DNA of 64,000 nt from Colwellia sp. 1_MG-2023 (GTDB taxonomy: Bacteria > Pseudomonadota > Gammaproteobacteria > Enterobacterales > Alteromonadaceae). Below the pieces are notes generated by a model. The model was not told the DNA's origin. It was given only the letters and a program-made list of their open reading frames with translations, and ran no database searches. Below are positions 54,689 to 63,040 of this stretch, one piece after another; position 1 is the first letter of the stretch; the number at the start of each line of letters is the position of its first letter. The stretch is taken from contig NZ_JAUOPE010000009.1 of the NCBI RefSeq assembly GCF_030546755.1, positions 1 through 64,000 on the forward strand, in the 5' to 3' direction. A program made the translations under genes and the position numbers.

Positions 54689-55650
54689 TGGCTAAAAAGA
54701 AGATAGCAATTATCGGCGAATGCATGATTGAATTATCCGGTCAGCCTTTTTCTCCTATGAGGCAAAACTATGGCGGTGATACCATCAACACCGCCATATA
54801 CCTCAACATGCTAAGCAATAGCGCTATTGATACCCATTATGTAACCAGTATGGGAGCAGACCCGCTGAGCACTGCGATTGTTAATAAATGGCAAGAGCAT
54901 GGTGTTGCTACCGATTTTGTTTTAACGAACCCTGATAAACATGCGGGTTTATATATGATTCAAAATGATGCAGACGGCGAACGAACGTTTCAATATTGGC
55001 GCAATGATTCTGCCGCTAAATATCTTATTCAGCATGAAAAGTTTATGGGTGTACTCGACACAATCAATCAATTTGACGCGGTATATTTGTCAGGTATTTC
55101 ACTGGCAATTTTAACTGAAGAAGATTGTCATTTACTGCTTGGTTATATTGCAAAATTAAAAGCCAATGGCGTTAAATTTATTTACGACAGTAATTATCGC
55201 CCAAGTTTATGGTCAAGCAAGAATCATTGCGTAACCGCCAATAATAAAGCTTATAGCATGGCAGATCTTGCACTAGTAACTTTCGATGATGAAGCACTAT
55301 TATGGCAAGACTCACACATTGAAGAGACCCGAGCTCGCTTACATAAAGTTGGCGTAACAGCTTTAGTGGTAAAAGATGGTGCAAATGGCTGCCAATACAG
55401 TGAGCTCAATCACAATAACGACATCATAGTGTTTAAGTACTCAACTCAGGCTGTTGATCAGATAGTAGACACTACTGCTGCTGGCGACTCATTTAATGCA
55501 GGCTTTTTATCTCAGTGGCTGCTAGGACATTCAATAGAGCAAAGCGCACATTGCGGCAATGCGCTTGCTCGACAAGTGATCCAACAACAAGGCGCTATAG
55601 TACCTATCGACAAAACGTTAATAGTAACTGCTTTGCAAATATCACCTTAA
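54688..55650 (+). CDS. kdgK: 2-keto-3-deoxygluconate kinase
   Basis: Phosphorylates KDG to KDPG, the common end of the galacturonate and unsaturated-uronate branches. A 320-residue PfkB-family kinase: N-terminal IAIIGECMIEL and YGGDTINTAIYLN, R-T-F-Q-Y-W-R substrate segment near 100, and VDTTAAGDSFNAGFL near 260 with the catalytic Asp. The ATG at 54688 overlaps the uxaA stop (TAATG) and is preceded by AAAGGGAG; an in-frame start at 54664 inside uxaA is not needed. The matching aldolase (eda) is not in the window. Confidence 0.93.
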   Translation: MAKKKIAIIGECMIELSGQPFSPMRQNYGGDTINTAIYLNMLSNSAIDTHYVTSMGADPLSTAIVNKWQEHGVATDFVLTNPDKHAGLYMIQNDADGERTFQYWRNDSAAKYLIQHEKFMGVLDTINQFDAVYLSGISLAILTEEDCHLLLGYIAKLKANGVKFIYDSNYRPSLWSSKNHCVTANNKAYSMADLALVTFDDEALLWQDSHIEETRARLHKVGVTALVVKDGANGCQYSELNHNNDIIVFKYSTQAVDQIVDTTAAGDSFNAGFLSQWLLGHSIEQSAHCGNALARQVIQQQGAIVPIDKTLIVTALQISP

Positions 55651-55723
55651 TTTAACTATTGAATTCATTTACCTTATTTTTCACTTATTTTATTTATATC
55701 TTAGCTAAGCAGGTGTCACGCTC

Positions 55724-56806
55724 ATGAGTAACATTAATAAAACATTTTTTTATCACCTGCTCATCATCAGCATTGTGTTTTTGGCATTTGCTATATTCAC
55801 AAACGCACTAGCGAATACGCCGCCCATCGGCTTAGCACCCGATAAGATCTTGTACGTCGATAAAAATAATCCTGACGCCTTTCACACGATTCAAGCAGCA
55901 ATTAACCATAGCAGTGAGTATAAGTCAGTGATCGTACTCATTGCGCCAGGTTATTATAAGGAAAAACTCTTTATCACGAGAAATAATCTCAGTTTAGTGG
56001 GCAGTTCGGCAAAAAGCAGCATCATCGCATTTGACGAATTACGTAGTAATTGGCGAGAGAATCATCAAAGTGATTGGGGGGCAGCCGTGATTAATATCGC
56101 AGGTAGTGATATTAATATTGTGAATTTAACCGTGATTAATAATTATGGTAGAAAGCATAATACCTCTGAGCACCAGTTTGCGATCAGAGGTTTTGAAAAT
56201 GCCACTAGGATCACCTTACATCAATGTCATATGATTGCCGATGGCGCTGACACAGTCAGCTTATGGAATAAAAAAAATGGCATGTATTATCATTCTTACT
56301 GCACATTTGAAGGCTATACCGACATGGTATGTCCACGCGGAAGTGCATTAATCGAAAACTCTACGTTTATAAACCATAAACAATCAGCAACCTTATGGCA
56401 CGATGGCGAATTAGATCCACAGCAAAAACTCGTGGTAAAAAATAGTTATTTCAAAGGTACACCAGGTTATTTATTAGCGAGACACCATTATGATGCGCAG
56501 TTTTATCTTATCGATAATCATTTCTCTAAAGAGATGGCAGACACGGCTATTTTTAAAAAAACATATAACGACACGTCTAAAAATAGAGCAAATAAATATG
56601 GCAGCCGATATTTCTTTTATAATAACCAATCAGAAAATAGCTATCCGTGGCTAAAAAATAACTTTGTACCTGATGACAATTATTTAGGGCATCAAACATA
56701 TGAGCAATGGGTATTTGATAATCAATGGTCGCCAAAACAACACTTAGCAATAATAGAAAAAGCCATTACAGAAACGGCATTTGCATTTGATGGCTTCTCT
56801 TATTGA
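55724..56806 (+). CDS. CE8-family pectinesterase, diverged
   Basis: A secreted 360-residue beta-helix protein with an N-terminal hydrophobic signal (about 10-30, NALA). The CE8 order is visible: FHTIQAAINHS, VLIAPGYYKEKLFI, LSLVGSSAKSSII, LTVINNYG. The active-site motifs are altered: the usual QDTL is GADTVSL, and VDFIFG is YTDMVCPRGS, keeping the two Asp residues. This suggests a diverged methylesterase acting on oligomers, or a related activity. It lies 73 bases after kdgK and 36 before the PL1 gene, so likely part of that transcript. Confidence 0.8.
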   Translation: MSNINKTFFYHLLIISIVFLAFAIFTNALANTPPIGLAPDKILYVDKNNPDAFHTIQAAINHSSEYKSVIVLIAPGYYKEKLFITRNNLSLVGSSAKSSIIAFDELRSNWRENHQSDWGAAVINIAGSDINIVNLTVINNYGRKHNTSEHQFAIRGFENATRITLHQCHMIADGADTVSLWNKKNGMYYHSYCTFEGYTDMVCPRGSALIENSTFINHKQSATLWHDGELDPQQKLVVKNSYFKGTPGYLLARHHYDAQFYLIDNHFSKEMADTAIFKKTYNDTSKNRANKYGSRYFFYNNQSENSYPWLKNNFVPDDNYLGHQTYEQWVFDNQWSPKQHLAIIEKAITETAFAFDGFSY

Positions 56807-56842
56807 TATAACGAATAAACGTTTTAACAAGGTAATTAGCAA

Positions 56843-58231
56843 ATGAAAACATTAACGACCTTAGTCGCGACTATCTCTTTACTTGTGTGGTTTATTTCTC
56901 CCGTAGCTTATGCTGATCACTTCGTTAAAAAAAATCTCGCTTTCCCTGGGGCAAAAGGGTTTGGTCAATATTCTCAAGGTGGCAAAGGTGGCGATGTTTA
57001 TATTGTGAATACGTTAGCAGATGATCCGAAAAATCCGCTCAAAGGCAGTTTACGTTATGCGCTAAAAAGAAAGCATCCTAGAACTATCGTTTTTTCTGTC
57101 TCTGGTGTTATCCATCTAAAATCACCAATAATTATCAAAAGTGGCTATCTCACCATTGCTGGACAAAGCTCACCAGGTGGCATCACAATAGCTGGTGCTC
57201 CCATTAAAGTTTCCAACACAGAACATATCATTATTCGTTACATGCGCTTTAGACTAGGTACTTTTGGGCTTGCAGAAGATGCTATGTCGGTAAGAGACAG
57301 CTCTGATGTGATTATCGATCATTGCTCTTTTAGTTGGGCAGTAGATGAAGTTGCCAGTTTTTATAATAATACTCGATTTACTCTCCAACACTCCATTATT
57401 GCCTATAGCTTAAATGATTCAATTCATCCAAAAGGAAAACATGGTTATGGCGGCATTTGGGGGGGGAATGAAGCAAGTTTTCTTAATAATGTAATCGCCA
57501 ATCATAATAGCAGAACACCTCGCCTTAACGGCCATAGATTAAAACCACCCTACCCACAAAAATTTGAGTTTGTGGAAATGGCGAACAACGTTATTTATAA
57601 CTGGGGATCAAATAATATCTATGGCAGTGAAAATGGTCGATTCAATTTGATCAACAACTACTATATACCGGGTAAAAATAGTAAAGCTAAACAATTCATC
57701 GATCTTTGGTATTCTCCTCAACTCAGTAAACAGCAAGCATATATTAAGGGTAACTTTTACTATAGTGCTGCTGAGCTAACTAAAAATAACCACCTTGGTG
57801 TTATGTATCGTTTAGCCAAAAAAGCGAAAAAAAAAGTTATTTCGGCCAGTAATCCCTTACTGAGTCAGACCCCTTTAGTACCGTTTCAACATCCTGATTA
57901 CATAAATCATTTTGAAAGTGCTGAAGTTAGTTATAAACAGTTAATTGACTCTCACAATGTAGGTGCAAATAGAAATGCGAATGGCGTTTTTATTGATAAT
58001 ATCGATCAGTTAATACTTCAGCAAATTTCTACTGAAAAGCAGCAGCCACAAGCAAAACTAATAAACCATGAGTTTGAATTAATAAAAAGCTGGGTTGATT
58101 ATCAAAAACAATTTACTGCTTTTCCAAACATCAAAGATAAAAATCAAGATGGCATAAACGATACTTGGGCATTATCACCCCAAAAAAATGCAAAAAACAT
58201 TTACAGATATTTAAATTCATTAACCAAATAA
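56843..58231 (+). CDS. PL1-like pectate lyase
   Basis: A secreted 462-residue pectate lyase-like protein with a signal peptide ending near AYA-D25. It opens AFPGAKGFGQYSQGGKGGDVY, then GSLRYALKRKHPRTIVFSVSGVI, and has the beta-helix core IIIRYMRFRLG, AEDAMSVRDSSDVIIDHCSFSW with conserved Asp/His residues, and NHNSRTPRLNG, where the Arg region corresponds to the family's catalytic Arg. It is unlike the PL1 domain inside the giant lipoprotein in sequence and layout. AAGG precedes the ATG. Last gene of the rightward pectin run. Confidence 0.85.
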   Translation: MKTLTTLVATISLLVWFISPVAYADHFVKKNLAFPGAKGFGQYSQGGKGGDVYIVNTLADDPKNPLKGSLRYALKRKHPRTIVFSVSGVIHLKSPIIIKSGYLTIAGQSSPGGITIAGAPIKVSNTEHIIIRYMRFRLGTFGLAEDAMSVRDSSDVIIDHCSFSWAVDEVASFYNNTRFTLQHSIIAYSLNDSIHPKGKHGYGGIWGGNEASFLNNVIANHNSRTPRLNGHRLKPPYPQKFEFVEMANNVIYNWGSNNIYGSENGRFNLINNYYIPGKNSKAKQFIDLWYSPQLSKQQAYIKGNFYYSAAELTKNNHLGVMYRLAKKAKKKVISASNPLLSQTPLVPFQHPDYINHFESAEVSYKQLIDSHNVGANRNANGVFIDNIDQLILQQISTEKQQPQAKLINHEFELIKSWVDYQKQFTAFPNIKDKNQDGINDTWALSPQKNAKNIYRYLNSLTK

Positions 58232-58513
58232 AATCTATAAATGCCAAAAAGATAGACGTTCTTCGCCTGTTACTCTAGCTCAAAAAAACTAATGAATTAA
58301 CGTAGAAATATAGTTTAGCCTCTGAATAGGATTTTTAATTTCAGATAGTGTATTCACTAAATTTAGCAGCACTAGTAGTCAATGAATTTTAGGGTTACAA
58401 AACTCTAGTATTAATAATAAAACAGTGAAAGAATAAAGATTGATTTACTTGCTATGCATTGAAATAAGCCTATAGCTAAATGTTTATAAACGATTAAATA
58501 AAAAGGAATAACA

Positions 58514-59125
58514 TTGTTAAAAAGAAGTATTTTTTTCCCGATTTTACTTTTGTTACTTATGTCTTGCGGTGAGTCATCTACATCTAAAGATTTACCTTTA
58601 GCTGAACTAATCTCGCATAGAGGACTTAATGAAAATAAACTCGACGGCTTTGACGCTGCTATAGTTTATGGTTATCGTTTACTAGAGGCTGATGTACGGA
58701 TAAGGAACGGTATCCCTGTATTACTTCATGATGATATTGAATGTTTAGATTGTACAGCTTTAGTTGATTTGCTTGAACTAGCAGAACAAGAAGAGGTAAC
58801 TTTATTTTTAGAGTTCAAAGAATTTAAAGCAATTGACGCATCACTCGCTTTGATAAGTCAATTTAATGTTGATGTGGTACTTATTTCAAATAATGCTAAC
58901 GATCTTATTTATATTAACTCTGTTTCAAATTATAGTTTAGGGTACATAACATTAAGTGATTATGATTTAGCCAGTTTACCAAGTATTGATTATCTATTAA
59001 TTGACCACCAAAAGGTAAATAAATGCATAGACGGAATTCAATGTGTTGCATGGACGGTAACGAAAAGGAAGCAATTCGATAAAATAAAGCACAAAGTAGA
59101 TTATGTTATAGCAGACCTATTTTAA
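58514..59125 (+). CDS. Short GDPD-like lipoprotein
   Basis: A 203-residue protein starting at TTG (58514), with AAGGAA seven bases upstream. Lipobox LMSC (Cys18) indicates lipidation. Residues 33-76 match the glycerophosphodiester phosphodiesterase start: ISHRGLNENKLDGF, LLEADVRIRNGIPVLLHDD, with the His-Arg-Gly, Glu/Asp and second His of the active site. The rest is shorter than the family's usual 240-300 residues but still ends in a barrel-like YVIADLF. Enzymatic activity is uncertain. It is not evidently linked to pectin use. Confidence 0.7.
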   Translation: MLKRSIFFPILLLLLMSCGESSTSKDLPLAELISHRGLNENKLDGFDAAIVYGYRLLEADVRIRNGIPVLLHDDIECLDCTALVDLLELAEQEEVTLFLEFKEFKAIDASLALISQFNVDVVLISNNANDLIYINSVSNYSLGYITLSDYDLASLPSIDYLLIDHQKVNKCIDGIQCVAWTVTKRKQFDKIKHKVDYVIADLF

Positions 59126-59228
59126 CGCTAATTATAATTAGGTTTTACTCTACTCGTATCATATTTCTCAGTTTGCTCTGACTTGTAGCCTTATTATCTT
59201 GCTTTGGCTAAGTAGAATATTCGCGAGT

Positions 59229-59252
59229 AACCGCTTCATTGCGGTTTTTTAT
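59229..59252 (+). terminator. Terminator after the GDPD-like gene
   Basis: AACCGC-TTCATT-GCGGTT followed by a T run, about 100 bases past the stop of the plus-strand gene. Confidence 0.72.
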
Positions 59253-59321
59253 TGCCTAAAACCTTTAAATTCTGACTACTGTATAAGGTTCCGGATAGGT
59301 TCCGTGATTTTAAAAATACGG

Positions 59322-59354
59322 AAAACAAAAAAGGCCAGTATCGCTACAGGCCTT
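59322..59354 (-). terminator. Terminator after tRNA-Leu
   Basis: Read on the minus strand: AAGGCC, a T-T mismatch, GTA, a GCGA tetraloop, TAC, then GGCCTT followed by TTTTGTTTT. It begins 13 bases past the tRNA 3' end and would end the ftsH-to-tRNA-Leu transcript. Confidence 0.75.
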
Positions 59355-59366
59355 ATTCTATATAGT

Positions 59367-59451
59367 TGGTGCAGATGGAGAGACTCGAACTCTCACGCCC
59401 TAAGGCACCACCCCCTCAAGGTGGCGCGTCTACCAATTCCGCCACATCTGC
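59367..59451 (-). tRNA. leuU: tRNA-Leu, anticodon GAG
   Basis: 85 bases, minus strand. The acceptor arm is GCAGATG/CATCTGC with discriminator A and encoded CCA. The D-arm includes GGAATTGGTAGACGC, the anticodon loop is TTGAGGG within a CCACC/GGTGG stem, a long class II variable arm follows (GTGCCTTAGGGCGT), then the T-arm GAGAG-TTCGAGT-CTCTC. Position after secG matches E. coli leuU. Confidence 0.97.
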
Positions 59452-59467
59452 ATTTTAAAATTGTTTA

Positions 59468-59869
59468 TTAATCTGGGATATCGCTGTTATCAGCTGTTTT
59501 CTTTTCAGCGGCAGCAGGCACGTCAGCATTTTCAGAAGTAACAGGTTCTGCACTTTCTTGAATAGGTGCATCATTACCAGGAATGGTTTGTTCTACTGGT
59601 GCTGCTAACTCGTTCCACTCATCGCTTGACTTCACGCGGTTTGCAGTTAAGTTACCCAATACTAAACTGATAACAAAAAATGCAATGGCTAACCAAGTCG
59701 TCGCCTTAGTTAAAAAGTTACCTGAGCCACTTGAGCCAAATATAGTTGCTGAAGAGCCAGCACCAAATGAAGCGCCCATATCAGCACCTTTACCTTGCTG
59801 AATTAACACTAAACCTATTAAGCAAACTGCTACAATAAGGTAAATTACTATTAAACTTTGATACAACAT
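59468..59869 (-). CDS. secG: Protein translocase subunit SecG
   Basis: A 133-residue inner-membrane subunit of SecYEG with two hydrophobic segments (about 2-22 and 55-76). The IQQGKGADMGASFGAGSSAT linker typical of SecG lies between them (about 23-42). The C-terminal tail beyond residue 85 is acidic and Ala/Pro/Glu-rich, somewhat long for the family. Six bases after tpiA. Confidence 0.95.
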   Translation of the reverse strand: MLYQSLIVIYLIVAVCLIGLVLIQQGKGADMGASFGAGSSATIFGSSGSGNFLTKATTWLAIAFFVISLVLGNLTANRVKSSDEWNELAAPVEQTIPGNDAPIQESAEPVTSENADVPAAAEKKTADNSDIPD

Positions 59870-59875
59870 ATTTTA

Positions 59876-60643
59876 CTATCCTTTCGCAGCCGAACAAATA
59901 ACTTTAAATTCGTCGACTTTTAAACTAGCACCGCCAATCAACCCACCATCGATATCTGGTTGCGCAAATAATGTTTCGCAGTTAGAAGCATTAACACTTC
60001 CACCGTAAAGTAATGGCACTTTGTTCGCGACTTCAGCATTACTCAGAGCAAGAAACTCTCGAATAAACTGATGCGTTTGTTGTGCCATTTCAGGTGATGC
60101 TGTTTTTCCTGTACCTATTGCCCAAACAGGCTCGTACGCAATAACAACATCATCAAATTTTTCAATACCAATATTGTCAATCACCGACTGTAATTGTGCC
60201 GATAATACAACATTAGTTTGCTCGTTTTCTCGCTCTGACTCACTTTCACCGATACATAATATAGGTGTTAAGCCCGCATTAAGTACACAAGCCACTTTTT
60301 CAGCAACTAACGTGGATGATTCTTGATAAATATCACGTCTTTCTGAATGCCCTACAATAACATATTGTACAGCGCATTCCTTCAACATATCGACAGATAT
60401 TTCACCCGTATATGCACCACTTTGATGTTCACTGACATTTTGACTACCTAAGTGAATACTTTTTTGTAAGCTTTCACGTCGCGCTATATCAGTAAATGAA
60501 GCAAGGTAAGGAAAGCTTGGACATACTACCACATCGACATTTTCAGCCAATTCTATTGCATTCAATCCTGTAATCATTTCATTGATTAGCGATAAGTTGC
60601 CATTCATTTTCCAGTTGGCAGCAACAATTGAGCGTCTTTTCAT
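59876..60643 (-). CDS. tpiA: Triosephosphate isomerase
   Basis: Glycolytic interconversion of dihydroxyacetone phosphate and glyceraldehyde-3-phosphate. The 255 residues contain AANWKMNG near 8-15 (Lys), VGHSERR with the catalytic His near 96, AYEPVWAIGTGK with the catalytic Glu near 169, and YGGSVNASN near 212. All key residues are present. It lies between glmM and secG as in several gammaproteobacteria. Confidence 0.97.
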   Translation of the reverse strand: MKRRSIVAANWKMNGNLSLINEMITGLNAIELAENVDVVVCPSFPYLASFTDIARRESLQKSIHLGSQNVSEHQSGAYTGEISVDMLKECAVQYVIVGHSERRDIYQESSTLVAEKVACVLNAGLTPILCIGESESERENEQTNVVLSAQLQSVIDNIGIEKFDDVVIAYEPVWAIGTGKTASPEMAQQTHQFIREFLALSNAEVANKVPLLYGGSVNASNCETLFAQPDIDGGLIGGASLKVDEFKVICSAAKG

Positions 60644-60743
60644 TTGTCTTTCCTAAATCAAAGCGGCGAGATATTAACGAACCTACTCACAAGATACAAG
60701 TATTTCACATAATAACTTGTTCATTTGCTCAATATTCAACCGG

Positions 60744-62078
60744 TTAACAAGCTTTTTTAACAGCTTCAGCAATTTCGTTCGCCAATGCAGTCACTTCATT
60801 AAGTTCTGGCCCTTCAACCATAACGCGAATTAATGGCTCTGTTCCTGACTTTCTTAATAACACTCGACCACGCCCAGTAAGCTTTTCATTGACTTTATGA
60901 ACCGAAGAAACCACTGAGTCTGCTTGTAATGGATCGTTATCACCAGAGAAGCGAACATTCACTAGCACTTGCGGGAGTTTGGTCATACCTTGACGTAACT
61001 CAAATAAACTTTGTCCAGACGAGCAAACGGCCGTTAAAACATTTAACGCGGCAATAATACCATCGCCTGTTGAGGTATGTCTTAAGTTTATAACATGACC
61101 TGAGTTTTCAGCGCCTAATTGCCAACCATTTTGCTTAAGCATTTCCATCACATAACGATCGCCTACTTTACTTCGCGCAAAAGGTACTCCCATGTCCGCT
61201 AACGCTAATTCAAGTCCCATATTACTCATTAGCGTGCCAACAACCCCGCGAATACTACCAGACTTTAAATCATGACTGGCTATGACATAAACACATTCAT
61301 CACCATCAACAACATAACCTGTGTGATCAACCATCATTAAACGGTCACCATCACCGTCTAAGGCAATACCTAAATCAGCTTGATGCTCAACTACCGCAGC
61401 ACTTATGGCATCCATTGAGGTTGCACCACAACCATCATTGATATTTTTACCATTGGGTGAAGTACCAATTTCAATGACCTCAGCCCCTAATTCTCTAAAA
61501 ACGTTAGGTGCAATATGATAAGTTGCGCCATGGGCACAATCGACAACTATTTTCATACCCGACAAAGAATATTCACTTGGGAAGTTACTCTTACAAAATT
61601 CGATGTAGCGCCCAGCTGCATCATCAATTCTGTTGGCGCGACCCAAATTTGCGGAATCAACACATCCCATGTCTTTATCTAGTTCAGCTTCAATGGCAAG
61701 TTCTACTTCATCAGGTAACTTTTGACCATCTTGTGAGAAAAACTTGATACCGTTATCGTAAAATGGGTTATGAGAGGCACTGATCACAATTCCTGCTTCA
61801 GCACGAAATGTTTTAGTTAAATAAGCTATAGCAGGAGTTGGCATTGGACCTAATAAGCCGATATCGATACCTGCGGCAGAAAAACCAGCTTCAAGCGCTG
61901 ACTCAAACATGTAGCCAGAAATACGCGTGTCTTTGCCAATTAATACCTTTTTGGTGCCTTTAGCGGCTAAAACTTTGCCCGCGGCATAACCAAGTTTCAT
62001 CACAAATTGAGGAGTAATAGGATACTGCCCTACTAATCCTCTCACGCCATCAGTACCGAAATATCTTCTTTCAGACAT
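60744..62078 (-). CDS. glmM: Phosphoglucosamine mutase
   Basis: Converts glucosamine-6-phosphate to glucosamine-1-phosphate for cell-wall precursors. The 444 residues begin [11 protein letters not shown] and have [19 protein letters not shown] with the phosphoserine (about 96-114), the metal loop [11 protein letters not shown] near 241-251, the sugar loop ENSGH near 324, and [12 protein letters not shown] near the C-terminus. Length is standard. 23 bases after folP. Confidence 0.97.
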   Translation of the reverse strand: MSERRYFGTDGVRGLVGQYPITPQFVMKLGYAAGKVLAAKGTKKVLIGKDTRISGYMFESALEAGFSAAGIDIGLLGPMPTPAIAYLTKTFRAEAGIVISASHNPFYDNGIKFFSQDGQKLPDEVELAIEAELDKDMGCVDSANLGRANRIDDAAGRYIEFCKSNFPSEYSLSGMKIVVDCAHGATYHIAPNVFRELGAEVIEIGTSPNGKNINDGCGATSMDAISAAVVEHQADLGIALDGDGDRLMMVDHTGYVVDGDECVYVIASHDLKSGSIRGVVGTLMSNMGLELALADMGVPFARSKVGDRYVMEMLKQNGWQLGAENSGHVINLRHTSTGDGIIAALNVLTAVCSSGQSLFELRQGMTKLPQVLVNVRFSGDNDPLQADSVVSSVHKVNEKLTGRGRVLLRKSGTEPLIRVMVEGPELNEVTALANEIAEAVKKAC

Positions 62079-62101
62079 TTTTATTCCTTAATTTCAAAGT
62101 G

Positions 62102-62944
62102 TCACGCGCAGGTGGTTTTATGCGTAATTGCTAATATTTTTATTGCATCCATGGTTTCTTTAACATCATGAACTCGTACTATAGTTGCGCCATTTTGAAT
62201 GGCTAATAGAGCCGTAGTGATACTACCCACTAAACGCTCTGATACTTCTCTATTTAATAAATTGCCTATCATAGATTTACGAGAAGTTCCTGACAAGAGG
62301 GGTAAACCTAATGATTTAAATGCAGCTAATTGAGACAACAATTGATAATTTTGCTCAAGTGTTTTACCAAAACCAAAACCTGGGTCTAAAATTATCCGAT
62401 TTCTGTTTATACCAGCGTCTTCACATACTGCAATACGTTGTTTAAAAAAGGCAGAAATATCGTCAATTAAATCGTCGTAATGAGGATTCTGTTGCATGGT
62501 TCTAGGTTTGCCTTGCATATGCATTAAACAAACCGGCACAGAAGATTGTGCAACAACCTCTACACAATGAGCATTTTGTAATGCACGCACATCATTAATC
62601 AAATCTGCGCCATATTCTATCGCCTGAGCCATTACGTTTGATTTACTGGTATCAATTGATACCGCAACATCAAAACGCGCTTTAATCGCTTTTAATACAG
62701 GAATAATTCGAGAGATTTCATCAGATTCCGCAACATCAACAGCGCCCGGTCTTGTTGACTCACCACCTATATCGATGATACTTGCGCCCTCGTTGATCAT
62801 AATCTCAACTTGGTGAAGAGCATTATCTATTTGAGTAAATTGGCCACCATCAGAAAAAGAATCAGGGGTAACGTTTAAAATGCCCATAATTTGAATATCG
62901 TTTTGATTAAAAGATATGGCTGCGGGGCTAGTTAAAATATTCAA
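62102..62944 (-). CDS. folP: Dihydropteroate synthase
   Basis: Condenses 4-aminobenzoate with dihydropterin pyrophosphate in folate synthesis. The 280 residues show MGILNVTPDSFSDGG (about 20-34), DIGGESTRPGA near 59-69, NDVRAL, DPGFGFGK near 189 and SRKS near 222. The start is TTG at 62944, with AAGAGAC upstream; it leaves 19 residues before MGILNVTP, close to the E. coli arrangement. 97 bases after ftsH, across a terminator-like hairpin. Confidence 0.96.
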   Translation of the reverse strand: MNILTSPAAISFNQNDIQIMGILNVTPDSFSDGGQFTQIDNALHQVEIMINEGASIIDIGGESTRPGAVDVAESDEISRIIPVLKAIKARFDVAVSIDTSKSNVMAQAIEYGADLINDVRALQNAHCVEVVAQSSVPVCLMHMQGKPRTMQQNPHYDDLIDDISAFFKQRIAVCEDAGINRNRIILDPGFGFGKTLEQNYQLLSQLAAFKSLGLPLLSGTSRKSMIGNLLNREVSERLVGSITTALLAIQNGATIVRVHDVKETMDAIKILAITHKTTCA

Positions 62945-62975
62945 ACAAGTCTCTTATTTTTATAAATATCAAAAT

Positions 62976-63019
62976 TAAATAAAATAAAGCCCCGATTCAC
63001 TAAGTTTAAATCGAGGCTT
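62976..63019 (-). terminator. Terminator after ftsH
   Basis: On the minus strand AAGCCTCGATT pairs with AATCGGGGCTT (one T-G pair) across an 11-base loop and is followed by TATTTTATTT. It separates ftsH from folP, so folP expression needs readthrough or its own promoter. Confidence 0.8.
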
Positions 63020-63040
63020 ATATTCAATAGAACAGCGAAT

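Noticed and set aside
59199-59471. Plus-strand reading frame crossing the tRNA-Leu gene
   Set aside because: It reads through the tRNA and two terminators and encodes no recognisable protein.
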